From NCBI GenBank assembly GCA_019916065.1, contig CM034234.1:13932520-13996519 (forward strand): DNA of 64,000 nt. The letters are read 5' to 3'. Under the pieces are notes generated by a model, which was given only the letters and a program-made list of their open reading frames with translations, was not told the DNA's origin and did no database searches. Shown here piece by piece: positions 12,107 to 23,825 of this stretch (position 1 is the stretch's first letter; each line of letters begins with the position of its first letter). Source of the stretch: Vitellaria paradoxa. Its lineage: Eukaryota; Streptophyta; Magnoliopsida; Ericales; Sapotaceae. The position numbers and the translations under genes were made by a program.

Positions 12107-12330
12107 AATTTCATTTACACTTTAGGGCTCGTTTGGTAACATTATTGTTTTTCTATTTACATTTAACTATTTATGTTTTCTGGTTTTTATTTTCTATTAT
12201 AGTTTTTTTTTTTTTTTTGAAATTCCATTTACAGTTTAGAACTCGTTTGGTGACGCTATTATTTTTCAATTTATGTTTAACTGTTTATATTTTCTGAAAT
12301 GAAAACAGAAACTACATTGAGAAATTTAAT
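12107..12330. repeat. ~113-bp tandem duplication in a MITE-like region
   Basis: A segment beginning TTTCATTTACACTTTAGGGC and continuing CTCGTTTGGTAACATTATT is repeated about 113 bp later as TTCCATTTACAGTTTAGAAC then CTCGTTTGGTGACGCTATT. The two copies share TTTAACT(A/G)TTTAT(G/A)TTTTCTG. A possible matching far end (CATCATCAAATAAGGCTTAA) lies at about 15155-15175. The gypsy remnant would then sit inside this element, which is inference only. Confidence 0.5.
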
Positions 12331-12429
12331 TTTGCTTATATTAATTAATTTTTATTTTAATAAAATATTTATTTTTACTAATTTTTTAAAAATTAATTGA
12401 ATTTAATAAAATATAATTCATATTAAAGA

Positions 12430-13389
12430 GTATTTAACAGAGGTTTTTAAGCATGTGGTTAAGCAATGGGGGGTTTCCCAATCTATTGTCAGCTTTACAT
12501 TACATTTTTTGAGGGAGCTCTTTAAGATGTTGATTTCGGAGCTTAACTTCTCCATTACTTTGCAGCCACAATCAGATGATCAAGCTAAGAGAGTGAATGC
12601 CTTGTTAGGTTTGTATTTGACGTAATACATTAATGCCAATCAGTGGGATTAGACCATACTGCTTGACGTGGTCCACTTTTTTTTTTTTTTAATTCGCTCA
12701 TGGAACAATCTCCATTTGAGCTATCCATTGGACAATAGCCCTTAAAGCCTAATATAGTTGCTACTAATTATACAGGCAATGGTCCAGCAAGTTTCAAGTT
12801 CGCTAAAGGATGGCATGAGTAAGCGGACATGGCCAAGGCATATTTGCCTAAGACTGCCAAGAAGATTAAGAAATAGATAAATACCAAAAGGCAGCATTTG
12901 GAGTTTAACGAATGAGACATTTTCTTGCTTAAGATCTTATTGAATCATATCACAGCTTTTAAGGAATTTTCATAAAGTCTTGGTGCGTAAGTGTGAGGGA
13001 CCATTCGCTATTATTCGATAAATTGGCAAGGTTTCCTACCAGATAAAGTTACTCTAAACTTTACAAAAAATTTACCCAGTTTTCCATGTAAGTTTATTAA
13101 AACCATATCATAGAGATGTGGAAGATCTTAGCTGAGGAGTATAAAAAAAACACCAACCAGAATTATAGTCTCCTATAACCAAGAAGTAGAAGCAATTTTG
13201 GTTCATAGGATTGTGTTGAGACGCAAGTTTCATTCTACTTATATCGAGTACTTAATCAAATCGAAGGGCCAACCGGATACGAAAGAGAGTTGGGAGTATG
13301 AAAATTATTTGTAATAGTTTCAAATGCAGCTTGCTTAGTATTGTAGTGAATTAGTAATGAGGACGTTCATCAGTATAGGTGGGGGAGAA
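12430..13389 (+). mobile_element. Ty3/gypsy chromovirus pol 3' end, decayed
   Basis: Translation in broken frames gives the C-terminal half of a plant Ty3/gypsy integrase, from the VVKQWG..QSIVS segment through SELNFS..LQPQSD and RVNALL. The SPFEL..G..PLKPN and A..WHE.ADMAKAYL linker follows. A chromodomain (approximately EYLIKSKGQPDTKESWEYE) lies at about 13240-13302, and a purine-rich tract (GGTGGGGGAGAA) at 13378-13389. The order integrase, linker, chromodomain, polypurine tract identifies a chromovirus. Many stop codons and frameshifts (near 12622, 12650 and 12743, for example) show it is dead. Gag, protease, reverse transcriptase and the 5' LTR are absent from the window. Confidence 0.85.
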
Positions 13390-14850
13390 TATCATGCTTC
13401 GCCATGTTGGCACCTATGTGGCACCACATGAACGCGAACATGGTAGTAACAAAATGGTAAAGTTTTGATATCTATTAGACTAATTTTGAGAGTTCTAGAG
13501 CATTTTATAGAATTCTAGAATATTTTAGAGGGTTCTAAAAAATTTTAAAATGTTCTTAGATACTGTAAAATATTCTAGTATATTTTACATTCATCTAGAG
13601 TATTCTAGATTTTTTCTTGGGAAGTATAGAGTAATCTTGAATATTCTAGAAGTATCATGTATATTCTAACAATCCGTTTTGATGGAGAGAAATGAGAAGA
13701 AAAGAAGAGAAAAAAATTTTTAAATTTAACTCTTATTTCTAAGTTTTTTTGGGAAAGAAAAGAAAAGAAAAGAAATGGGAGGAAATGGGAAGAAAGGTGA
13801 GTAGTTAGTTTTTAAAATTTTTGTACTTCCAAAAGTGGGAAGAAATGGAGAGAGAAAAAGTTGTTTAATGAAGATTTTAAAATAACACCTATACCCATGA
13901 AGTAAAGAATAAGAAAAAAAATTACAAATATATCCTAGTGCAAATTAAACCCTTCTAATTTCATCACCTTGGTAGATTCCTACAACTTTTCTCAAACTTC
14001 ATCCCCTCCCAACCGTTTCACAGTTTTAGGTAAGTTTTTTTTTTCTTTTTTTTTTGGTCAATAATGTTCTCTATTGTTTTTTTTTTTTTTTAAATCACGT
14101 TTCAAGACTTTGGTGAAATCATGTTTGTATTTATTGTTAATCATTTCAAGATGGATATTTAGTCTTACTTGATGTACTCATGCTTTATTTATTAATAATA
14201 TAGAAATGTTTATTTATTGATAATGTAAGGCTATAGCAGTAAAATAACATTAGACATTTTTTTTTTATTTCTTCTCAACTTACAAATAAGTAGAGAGAAA
14301 ATAATTATATTTTCTCTCCCAAACTCTCAAACAAGTAGAAAGAAAATTATTTTTATTTCTCTTTTTTTTCTCTTTTCTTCTAATTAATGTTTTGTTCTCC
14401 TTTCTTTTCTTTACCAAACTCACAAAAACAGGCCCTAAAGGCTTCTTGTATATATTGTAAAGAATTATGAAGTATTTTATAAAGTGCATGAGACTTCCTT
14501 GAGAAGCTTTATCTTGTAAATATTTTAGATATTTTGGTAGAGGATTTTAGAGACAAAATCCCAACCATTCGCTAGATTAAATTCTCATTATCTATTAAGA
14601 AGGTGGAGGATTATAAATAGGGGTGACCTCTCTCATTTGTAAATCATCGAAAAGAAATAATAGAAAGTCATTTTTCAAGTTGTCTAATTATTTTTTTGTG
14701 TTTTTCTCTTAAAGTATTTTAGTTTTCTAGTTTACTTACCTTCAGTGTTTTTATATTCCTAGTAAGAGTTAGGTTGATTTACCACTTCAATAAAGATTAA
14801 AGTGTTTAAATGTCGCAAGGGTTGAGGCGTGAAATTTTAAGCTTGTGACA
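13390..14850 (+). mobile_element. 3' LTR of the Ty3/gypsy remnant
   Basis: It begins directly after the polypurine tract with TATCATGC (probably a decayed TGTCA..) and ends CTTGTGACA, whose reverse complement is TGTCACAAG. This fits short inverted LTR ends. It contains repeated TTCTAGA/TATTTTA motifs and a TATA-like ATTATAAATAGGGG at about 14610, the usual LTR promoter arrangement. A MITE is inserted at 13670-14435, so the LTR proper is about 700 bp. Confidence 0.65.
13670..14435. mobile_element. Tourist-like MITE nested in the gypsy LTR
   Basis: TAA at 13667-13669 and TAA at 14436-14438 flank it as a 3-bp target duplication. The left end is CAATCCGTTTTGATGGAGAG; the right end, in reverse complement, is GGGCCTGTTTTTGTGAGTTT. 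Purine-rich on the left and pyrimidine-rich on the right (AGAAAAGAAGAG / CTTTTCTTTACC), it can fold back on itself. TAA duplication and GGGCCTGTTT-type ends point to PIF/Harbinger. It is younger than the LTR it interrupts. Confidence 0.6.
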
Positions 14851-15571
14851 GTTATTAATTAAGTTAATTAATTAAATTGAAATATTTTAATTATATTATT
14901 TATTAAAAATAATTTAATAAAATATATTTTTTATTAATTTAAATAAAATAAATAAATTATATTATTTATTAAAAATAGTTTTTGTTTAATAAAATATTTA
15001 AATAAAATAATTCATTTTAATATGATACAACAAAAATGAACAAAGTGTTTATAAAAAGAAAAAAAAAGAACAAGGGAAAACAATTTTTTTTTTATATTTT
15101 TCTGTTTGAACCATTTTTCAAAAATTCATAAATATAAATAAAAAACAATAAATATAAACATCATCAAATAAGGCTTAACATCTTTTTTTTTTTTAATTTT
15201 TTAAGTTAAAAACCAAGGAATAAAAGAAAAGAAAAGAAAAGAAAAGTGAAGATAATTCTAAACTTTCTTTTCTTTGGTCTAACCCGGAAAAGAACGTGCA
15301 CGGGGATTGCGTTTCTTTAAATTCACAAAATAAATGGGCTGAAAGAATAGAATTGTAATTTTTTAACATGTTTGATTATATGATGCTGGGACTGGATTGG
15401 AGATTGATCCAGTGAGCCCTCATAAATTTGGATTCGAGCGCAAATAACACTTGGACTATCAGTTCGGTGACAACTAAGTTCTGACTAGATTCAACCATTT
15501 AAGCGTATATTCATATATTTTTTATATATTTTTTTTGAACTATCACAAATCCTCTATGATTATAATATTGG
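14851..15571. other. AT-rich intergenic DNA
   Basis: No gene seen. Mostly ATTTATTAAAAATA-type repeats (14870-15010) and an AAAAG-repeat purine tract (about 15222-15246). Confidence 0.55.
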
Positions 15572-15714
15572 GTGTGTTTGAAGTTATAAATTTATAAGAA
15601 TTAATGTCTCGTACTTTATGTAGTGAGTAAGAAATTTAAATTGTACAGTTTCGTAATTCGTATTTATAAGAATTTATAAAGTTTTGTATTTCTTTTTTAA
15701 TCCCAAACAGTGCC
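15572..15714. mobile_element. Small MITE, same family as 2833-3000
   Basis: The left end is GTGTGTTTGAAGTTATAAAT and the right end TTTAATCCCAAACAGTGCC, with internal TAATGTCTCGTA / TTTCGTAATTCGTA mirrored blocks as in the 2833-3000 copy. Non-coding. Confidence 0.5.
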
Positions 15715-15859
15715 ATTGCATATTTATTTTTCACCAAATTTACGTCTTATCAAATTTTCTTACCAAATCACATTTCTACCACATTTTATATATTCCAGTA
15801 ACCAAACAATAAAAAAATAATAATCCCATACCATATTTAATTCTACTCCACTAGTTGCC

Positions 15860-16132
15860 GGGTTCCAGGAGGCGGCAGTGAAGAAATTTACTGTAAGGGC
15901 TGCAGTGAAGAAATCCACTGCAGGGGCTGCAGTGGAAAATCAAATGTTGAAATTTAATTATTTTTAATCGGATGGTTCTAATTTAATTTAATTAAAATTA
16001 TTTTCAAAATAAAAATAAAAGTTAAAAAAATATAATTGGAAGACAATTAATACAAAATGTAAAAAGTTACGCGTCATTAAAGTGAGAATAAATCTCAGCC
16101 CTTCATTTCTTCACTGCAGCCTCCTGGAACCC
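15860..16132. mobile_element. Mutator-like MITE, first of a tandem pair
   Basis: The ends are near-perfect inverted repeats: GGGTTCCAGGAGGCGGCAGT on the left and, in reverse complement, GGGTTCCAGGAGGCTGCAGT on the right, continuing into GAAG. The 9-mers CTAGTTGCC (15851-15859) and CTAGTTGTC (16133-16141) flank it with one mismatch. Long inverted ends starting GGG with a 9-bp target duplication are typical of Mutator-like elements. The interior has GCAGTGAAGAAA..CACTGCAGGGGCTG repeats and then AT-rich DNA, with no transposase. Confidence 0.7.
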
Positions 16133-16141
16133 CTAGTTGTC

Positions 16142-16413
16142 CGGGTTCAAAGGGGCCGCAGTGAAAATATCCACTGCAGGGGCTGCATTGGAAAATAAAG
16201 GGTGAAGATTTGCTTGCATTTAATCCAATGGTTCCTATTTATTTTAATTAAAATTATTTTCAAAATAAAAATAAAAATTTTAAAAATCTGATTGGAGTAT
16301 AATTAATGTGGAATATAAAAAATCATGTGTTATTAAAGTGTAAATAAATCTCTACCCTTTATTTTTCCACTACAACCCTTACAGTAGATATCTTCACTGC
16401 AGCCTCTTCAACC
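16142..16413. mobile_element. Mutator-like MITE, second of a tandem pair
   Basis: Same family and orientation as the preceding element. It starts CGGGTTCAAAGGGGCCGCAG and ends CACTGCAGCCTCTTCAACC. Its flanks CTAGTTGTC (16133-16141) and ATAGTTGTC (16414-16422) differ at one base. The left flank is therefore also the right flank of the first element. The right end lies about 500 bp upstream of the E2 start codon, in its promoter region. Confidence 0.65.
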
Positions 16414-16429
16414 ATAGTTGTCCTATTCT

Positions 16430-16914
16430 CACAATTAATAACTTGGATTTGGACCGACGAGAAATTCCGGGCCCATGACCATATCTAACTCATGAAAGCC
16501 CTGTATCTGCAAATCCAAATCTATAAACGGTGCCGTTTCACCATACAATCCTTGTGCCAATCACGGTTTGCCATTGTTCCTCCATTGCCTGCCGCGCAAC
16601 ACGAAGACTAACTCAAACTCAGAATTTTCCATCAAAAAGGTCGAGCATCTTTGCGGCGTCCCTCTCCCTCTTCCTCTCCCTCTCTATACGGGGACGACCT
16701 TAAAATCTGAGTGCATTAGAAGAATCCTAACCTCCTTAAACCAGGTCAAAATCTCTGAAATCCAATTTCGTCACCGTTGCATTCTCTGAGATCCGTTTGG
16801 ATGTCGGTGCTCTTTTTATTGTCTGCATGTTTAACATCCTTTGTATATTATGCGTTGATTTAGATTTGTGAGCTCTTTTAATGTTCCATGCAGTGTTGGG
16901 AGATCAGACCAACG
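16430..16914 (+). promoter_or_regulatory. Promoter and 5' leader of the E2 gene
   Basis: A short inverted motif AACGGTGCCGTT lies at about 16527-16538. The C/T-rich patch 16658-16686 (CCCTCTCCCTCTTCCTCTCC) resembles a plant transcribed leader. A splice acceptor ATGCAG ends at 16893, just before the ATG at 16915. This suggests a 5'-leader intron whose donor lies somewhere in 16745-16810; transcript data would be needed. The open frame at 16568-16789 has no recognisable product and probably belongs to the leader. Confidence 0.45.
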
Positions 16915-19900
16915 ATGTTGAGCATCTTAAGGCGGAGAGTCTCTTTAGGAGGCTCGGGCTCTTCGGTACGAGCTGCAAACCCTAGTATTTCTATTTTTTA
17001 TTTGTTTTTAGAGATAGATGGATGCGTTTGTATAAAGATTTCATCTTAATGAAGCTCCTTTTGATTTCAAATTAGATATCTGGTCAATCGTTCCGTGTCA
17101 TTCGGCCCCCAGTGTCTACACCTAGACTTCATTCAACTTCGGGAGGAGAGGTACTTGTTTGGTTTCTTCTTGTTAGCAGGTTATCATTGAGTGCTTTTGT
17201 TACTTGCATTAATGATATAAATTGTATTACTATTCATCGAAAAGAAAAATTAAGATGGATTTTGTTACTATGGAATGTACTTGTTTTGTGTAATGATCAA
17301 AATTGGAATTTGTTTGTATTTGGACTTGTTTGCCTTTATGTTAAATACAAAGGAGGAATTGGTAAGGGAAAATTAGTAGGAAAATTGTGTTCTACAGGGC
17401 TTTGCGTCTACTTAAAGAAATGCTGGATGGATTATTTTGATGAAATGAAAATAAAACATGGAAAACAAAAGGAGAAATGATGTTTTGAGCTAAAAATTTC
17501 TTACATATCTTCATCGTGTTTTATTTTCCATATTGTTTTGCATTGAAATCAAATGAAGAGTGTTGATTTCTTTTGTATGTTGGTAACCTTTTTTTCCTTA
17601 TGAATCTTTGAAAGAAAATGGAGCATCAAATTTAGTGAATAGAAGGACAAATAACTAGGATTGAGTTGATTCTGCAATTAGTTTAAGTCTTCAATCTTTC
17701 CAATTAATTCATGTTTGGTCATTGGGCAACAAGGTAAGGAAATGAAAATGTAATACTAGTCATATGTTCTCTCTATGTAGGTTCCTATTTGGGAAAGAAT
17801 TTCTTTGTACCAAGCCAAGTGGTTGTATCAGTAAATGTTGAATTGAGGTGGTTATTTTCTTAGGTGGCGGACCTAGGATTTTTGTTCCTTTTTTTTGGGG
17901 GGGGGGCATAATCAATGGCAGATCCATGATTTGACACTTGGGGAGCGAGGTTGAAAAATTATATAAAGGGGGCAATTAGGACTTTTGAAACAGATGGGGG
18001 GGGCAACTTCTACAAATTAAAAGGGATGTTCAAAATTTTTACTAAAATTACACTAGACCATCAGAGATTTTTCAATACCATCCGCCATTGCAAATAGGCT
18101 AATAAAACACATGGTCAATAGGATGTGAAATTCTTGAGTAACGGTTTAATATCATATTTGTAGAAATGATATTTAGCATTTGACGCCTAATGAATCAAGT
18201 AGCTTGAAGTACCAATTTCAATAATTAAACCCTATGAAGCACGGATACGGATACGGGAGCAGGTACGGGTACGGGTACGGATACGGGATACGGCAATTTT
18301 CAAAAAATGAGGATACGGGTACGGCAAAGATACGGCAAAAAAATAAAATAAAATATATATTTTATTTAAAATAATTTTGAAGATAGCATGTATATACTAC
18401 TAAACATTTTATAAATAACAATTATATAGCTTGAAAAATACTATTCAATCCATAAATTAACATCATTCATACTCAAAACTACCAACATCATTCATACACA
18501 AAACACAAATATAACAAAAAGTATCAAATACAATATCATACATCCCAAAATAACAATAGTTGTTTCATTTCCTAAATTTTAGTTAGATCAAACTTCAATC
18601 ATATCAATCTATTTTAGTTAATTATAGTTTGGGCCCCTACTAAAATTTTATCATATCAATTGTACTCCAAAAAAGGTTTAAAATATTACATTTGGACCCC
18701 CCGCCGTATCCTGGAAGTATCCTTCCCGTATCTCGGCCGTATCTTAGCCGTATCCTATGCAAAATTTAAAATAAAAAAATAGGATACGCTACGTGGCGTA
18801 TCCGATATGTATCCGGCCGTATCCTAGCCGTATCCGTATCCCTGAAGTATCCGATACGAGTGCGGCGCCTAATTTGAAGTATCCGTGCTTCATAGATTAA
18901 ACCATCTTGGTCCTAGCGATAAACTGAAAAAACCTAGAGCAACATAAAATATGCAAAAGCACGTGCCTCCTCTCCAAAAATTTATATGGCTGACTATGTT
19001 ATTAGGGGTAGTTTAGTCTTCTCATCCAAAAAATTAAGGGGGGGGGCACATGACCTCCTTGCCTCTTATTGAGACCACCCTACAAGAAAATGATAATTTA
19101 GAATGAATGTTGCAAAGAATTATTCATTTATTTATCTTTTTGACCTAAGCCATGCCAGAAGTCAGTTTTAACCATTTAAAGGCATCACCAAAAAATAAAA
19201 TAAATAAAATAAAAATAAATAATAAATAAATAAATAATAAAATAGAAATATATGCTTTCTTAAGTTTAATTTGTTTATGATATGGTTACTGGTGGTTGGT
19301 TTTATTATGTCAGCAGAGGAGAAGATTTTTTACCCTATTGTTGATTGACATATTTTTCCTATGAGATCATGTTGTTTTATATTTTTAATTTTTGAGTAGT
19401 TGTTTTATTTGTTCTTTCTTCCTTTTTCATATCTTTTTTTGGGAAATTTCTTAGACTTTATGGTTTTCAAGTTTGGTGAACAGATAATAAATCACCCAAG
19501 AGGATGTGGACAAGTTCGAAACTTGTGTCACTATATTTTACCAGGTAATCATTGGACTGCCTTTATTATTGCAGTGACTTGTACATTAGATTTTTTGCAC
19601 TATCTAAGTTGTTAATTCCTCTAATACTTTCTTGATGTGATAGGCCGCTCGAGGAACTTACGGCCAATAAGGTTAGCAATGCATTTTTATCATTTTACAT
19701 TATTAACTAAGTGAACTTAATGTTGAGAATTGGGCTTTATTTTTATTTTTTGTTTTGGAGGTTTCTTCTTTTTTTTGGGGGGGGGGGGATCCCTCTCTTC
19801 AGCAAGAAAGGTAGCCTCAAGATAAATTGATCCAAGGACATTAAACCTAAACTTTCCATAGCAAGATTAATGGTAGACTAACTTGCCTTGATCTCAACTT

Positions 19901-22900
19901 ACTTAGGGATGGCAATGGGTCGGGTTTTGAGGGAACTAGCTCTACTTGACTGCGTTGCTCCACTTCTAAATAAATGGATATGGGGTTTGAATAATGTGGT
20001 AGGGGAGGATATGGGGTGTCATTACTGCGAGAGTACTTGCCCACACTGCTTATATTTAAAATTATCTAAATATCTCATATATATATTTTCAACTTATATA
20101 AGTAGCTTATCTAAGTTGATGGATTAACTTATTTAAGTAGATGATCTTATTTCCTAGCTTGCTTAAATATATAGCGTCTTTGCTTTAGTTTTTATTTTTT
20201 ATTTTTTTCCCTTTTGATTTTTTGTCTTATAAAAATTTCAAAAGATTATTTAAAAGCCTAGAAAGTAAATCTGTAGTAATAGAAAGGATAGGCTTTTTGA
20301 GACTAAGAAATTCTTTTTGTTGTGAAGATATATTTACGGATATGGGAACGGAAGGTGAGGGGAGGTGCAACAGTGGACTTGGGGGGAATGGGAGCGGAAG
20401 GGGAAGATTTATACTTGGTGGGGGAGGGGAGAGAGAGGGGGAGTGCCCTCCTCATATCCATGTTGTTGCCATTCCTAACTTTAATTTATGATGCATTTAA
20501 TTTGTCTAGAAGAGTCTAGGTGTAATAGAAAATGCATATAAAAAGAGGTAACTGAACTCAAGTTGGATTAAACAAATGGAAGTTATTTTGATTAGACCAT
20601 CTGTCAAATCTTTCTGGGGTTTAATTTATCTCAGAAACTATCTCCAAGCTTGGATTTTGTGATCCTTTGTTAGTTTGATCCAGGTGACCTTATCGTCATA
20701 TGTAAACTACATGTAATTCCAAATCTACATTCATTGCTAATCCATCCTAATTCATTAAAAAGCGAAAGAGGAAATAACAAGGATATATCCCAAACTAGTT
20801 GGAGTCTGCTACATGAATCATTTTCGTCCATTCATTTATATCATGGGTTGTATTTTTTATAAGGTTATATGAAATTAGGTATTTATTCTTCAAACCATGT
20901 GATCATAGGCCTATGTTTTGTCCTTTTTTTTCCTTTTACTTGAATCGACTCACCCATCCGTACATGTGCATCACTAGATCTACATTGGATATGACCAAAC
21001 CTTTTTAAATGACTTTTTCAACTTCTCTTGTATTGGCGTCACATCAATTTTTTTTCAGATATAGCCATTTTTTATCTTATCTTTTCTTATATAATTACGT
21101 ATATTAGCATCCTCATTTCTGCTACACTATCTTACTAGATTATTGGTTTTTAATGCCCCAACATTCTGTACTATAAAATATAGTTGGTCTTATAATCGTC
21201 CTATAAAATTTTCTTTTTACCTTGATATGTACAATCCAGTAGTATAGAACTTTCGAGACACTTATCCATTTTAACCACCTAATTCTAATCCTATGGATAA
21301 CCACCTTTTCATGCCCTCCATTTGCATGAATAATTGGTCCAAGATATAGAAAAAGATCACCTTTTTGCACATTTTGGTCTCAATTTTCACTATGCCCTCA
21401 TTTTCAATTCTAGTTTTACTGAATTTATAATGCATATATTCTGCTATAGTCCTACTTGCTCTAAAACCGCATTGACTCAAAAATGTGCCTCCAAAATTAT
21501 CTTATAATTAACCCCATACCTTGTTTCATCCATCAATAAAATATCATCTGTGAACTACATAAATCGTCTTGAATATGTTTAATAAGCTCGTCTATAACTG
21601 AAGTGAAAGATAATGGCTTAAAGTGGATCCTTAGTGTAGACCAATTCTAATTGAAAAATCATTTGTATAACCTCTAAAATTTCTTACGCTAGTAACGGCC
21701 ACAGCATATATGTCCTAAAATTGAAATGCCAAAGAAAGTGTTTTGAATTGATTTTATTTTTATTACTTATTTAATTTTTTTTCTTGGTTTTTTAATTCTT
21801 TGCATTTGTTTGTTACTTGTTTGGTGTGCAGGGAAGTTACTGCCAATCTTCAGCTAGACGCCTCGATCCAAATACAGTGCAGGCTGTTTTCTTCGGACAG
21901 TGGTGCGATATTCACATGCCTCTCATATTGACTTACTCTAATATGGTTATTGTGTCCATCGGACCATGCTAAATATGCATACATGTCGATGTCATTGTGT
22001 GAATTTATGTATCCAGTAATGTACTTGTTATCCATTAGTAAAATATTGGCAGGTATAAGCTTGTGTTTGGCTCAATTTGTTGTTTCTTGGAAAATTTTGA
22101 CTTTCTCCAGCATGTTGAATTTGATTTGTAGAAACCTCTTAACTGCTCTTTGATTCCGAAAGTATATTATGTGATTTTGCCAGTGAGTAATTTTGACCTA
22201 GTTAGTTCAAGATCCTAATGGAGCGAGCACTCTAAATAGCTGCCCTCCAGTATACATCCTTCAAACTACCCTAAGGGCCCAGAGAAGAGGGAAACAAAGA
22301 GGATACCATATATGTATATATATGCATAACAATATACTGATATGATTATCATTTTAATCTCATAATTTGCATACATTATGTGAAATTTATTTAAAATGTA
22401 TACACTTCAGTTTTAAAATTCAAATTGCTTAAGTAAGTTCTAATGAAGTTCTCACCACAATTTCTAATGAGGTTCATGTCCCTTAATAAGGGATTACAAT
22501 AGTGACTTTGTTTTCAGAAGTTGTGTTTTGACTTTTGATAACGAATCAAAGCTTGTAGTGTTTTGATTACACAACTTAAGCACTTGGGTTTGGAAATAAG
22601 TTGAAAACTACTTGGGGTTGGGAAAAAAATTTCCAACTAACTAGGCATGGTAAAGTATAAGAGATTTTGTTTTAAATTCTAGACAAGTGTTGTCTTATCT
22701 AACCATGCAATTGCTGCCATGTGACAAGTGCATTTACCCCTATGTTTGGAACTGTATGGTAACCTTATATTTGGGCATTAAAGAGCACAGTTTCATGGTT
22801 ACAAGTGTTTGCTTAGATTTAAATGGGACATTATATTGAGAGATGGTTGTAATCCAAACATGTGCAGCAAGCTGACTTGAGGCATCTACAATCTTAAATA

Positions 22901-23792
22901 GATGTGTTTCTTTCGTTGTTTCTATTTGTAATATTTCTAAATTATTCATCTTGTTTGTATGTGTGATGCAGGTGATCTGGTTGATGCTGTTGTCCCTTTC
23001 ATGGGTGAATCTATAAGTGATGGAACCCTGGCAAAATTCTTGAAGAGTATGTCTTTTAACATTCTTTTCCAATTTTCTTCGTTCAATTCTTGCCTCTGTT
23101 AGTTTAAGTGATTACTGGTGTTTTGCACCTACTATATTTGGGAGCAGATCAAGGTGACAGAGTAGAAGTTGATGAGCCCATTGCTCAAGTTGAAACAGAC
23201 AAGGTACTTATTGTAAAGCAGCGCCAACAGTTTTGTCATTTAAGGTTGTAGAATTGTCAACTGGAGTTATTGCTTTTAACATTTGGATTGTTTGTCTCCA
23301 AACAGGTGACAGTTGATGTTGCAAGTCCTGAAGCAGGTGTAATTCAAAAGGTAAATTATGAGTAAGTTTTGGATTATTGTTATTATACGACTTCACTCCA
23401 CATATCCTTTGTTTTTACTTGGACTTCCTTTTTCTGAGTCTCTGCTCAATCCTTTGTAGTTTGTAGCCAAGGAAGGGGATACCGTGGAACCAGGTACTAA
23501 GGTTGCTGTCATTTCCAAGTCTGGTGAAGGTGTAACCCATGCTGCTCCATCTGAGAAGACACCTGACAAAGCTGCTTCTCAGCCACCCCCTCCTGCTGAA
23601 AAGAGTGAAGAGAAGCAAAAAACAAAAGCTGAAAGTGCTCCTGTTATAGAGAAGCCAAAGGCAACTTCTGCTGCTGCTCGTCCTCCTTCCCTTCCTCCTA
23701 AACGCTCTGCTACAGAACCGCAGCTTCCCCCTAAAGAAAGGGAAAGACGAGTAAGTCCAAGTTCCATATTCATGCACCAATCTTCTCCCACC

Positions 23793-23825
<33 letters not shown>

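Noticed and set aside
17112..17480. 122-residue open frame starting in E2 exon 2
   Set aside because: It overlaps the exon in its first part, then reads into intron 2 past a good GT donor at 17151. The intronic part is low-complexity.
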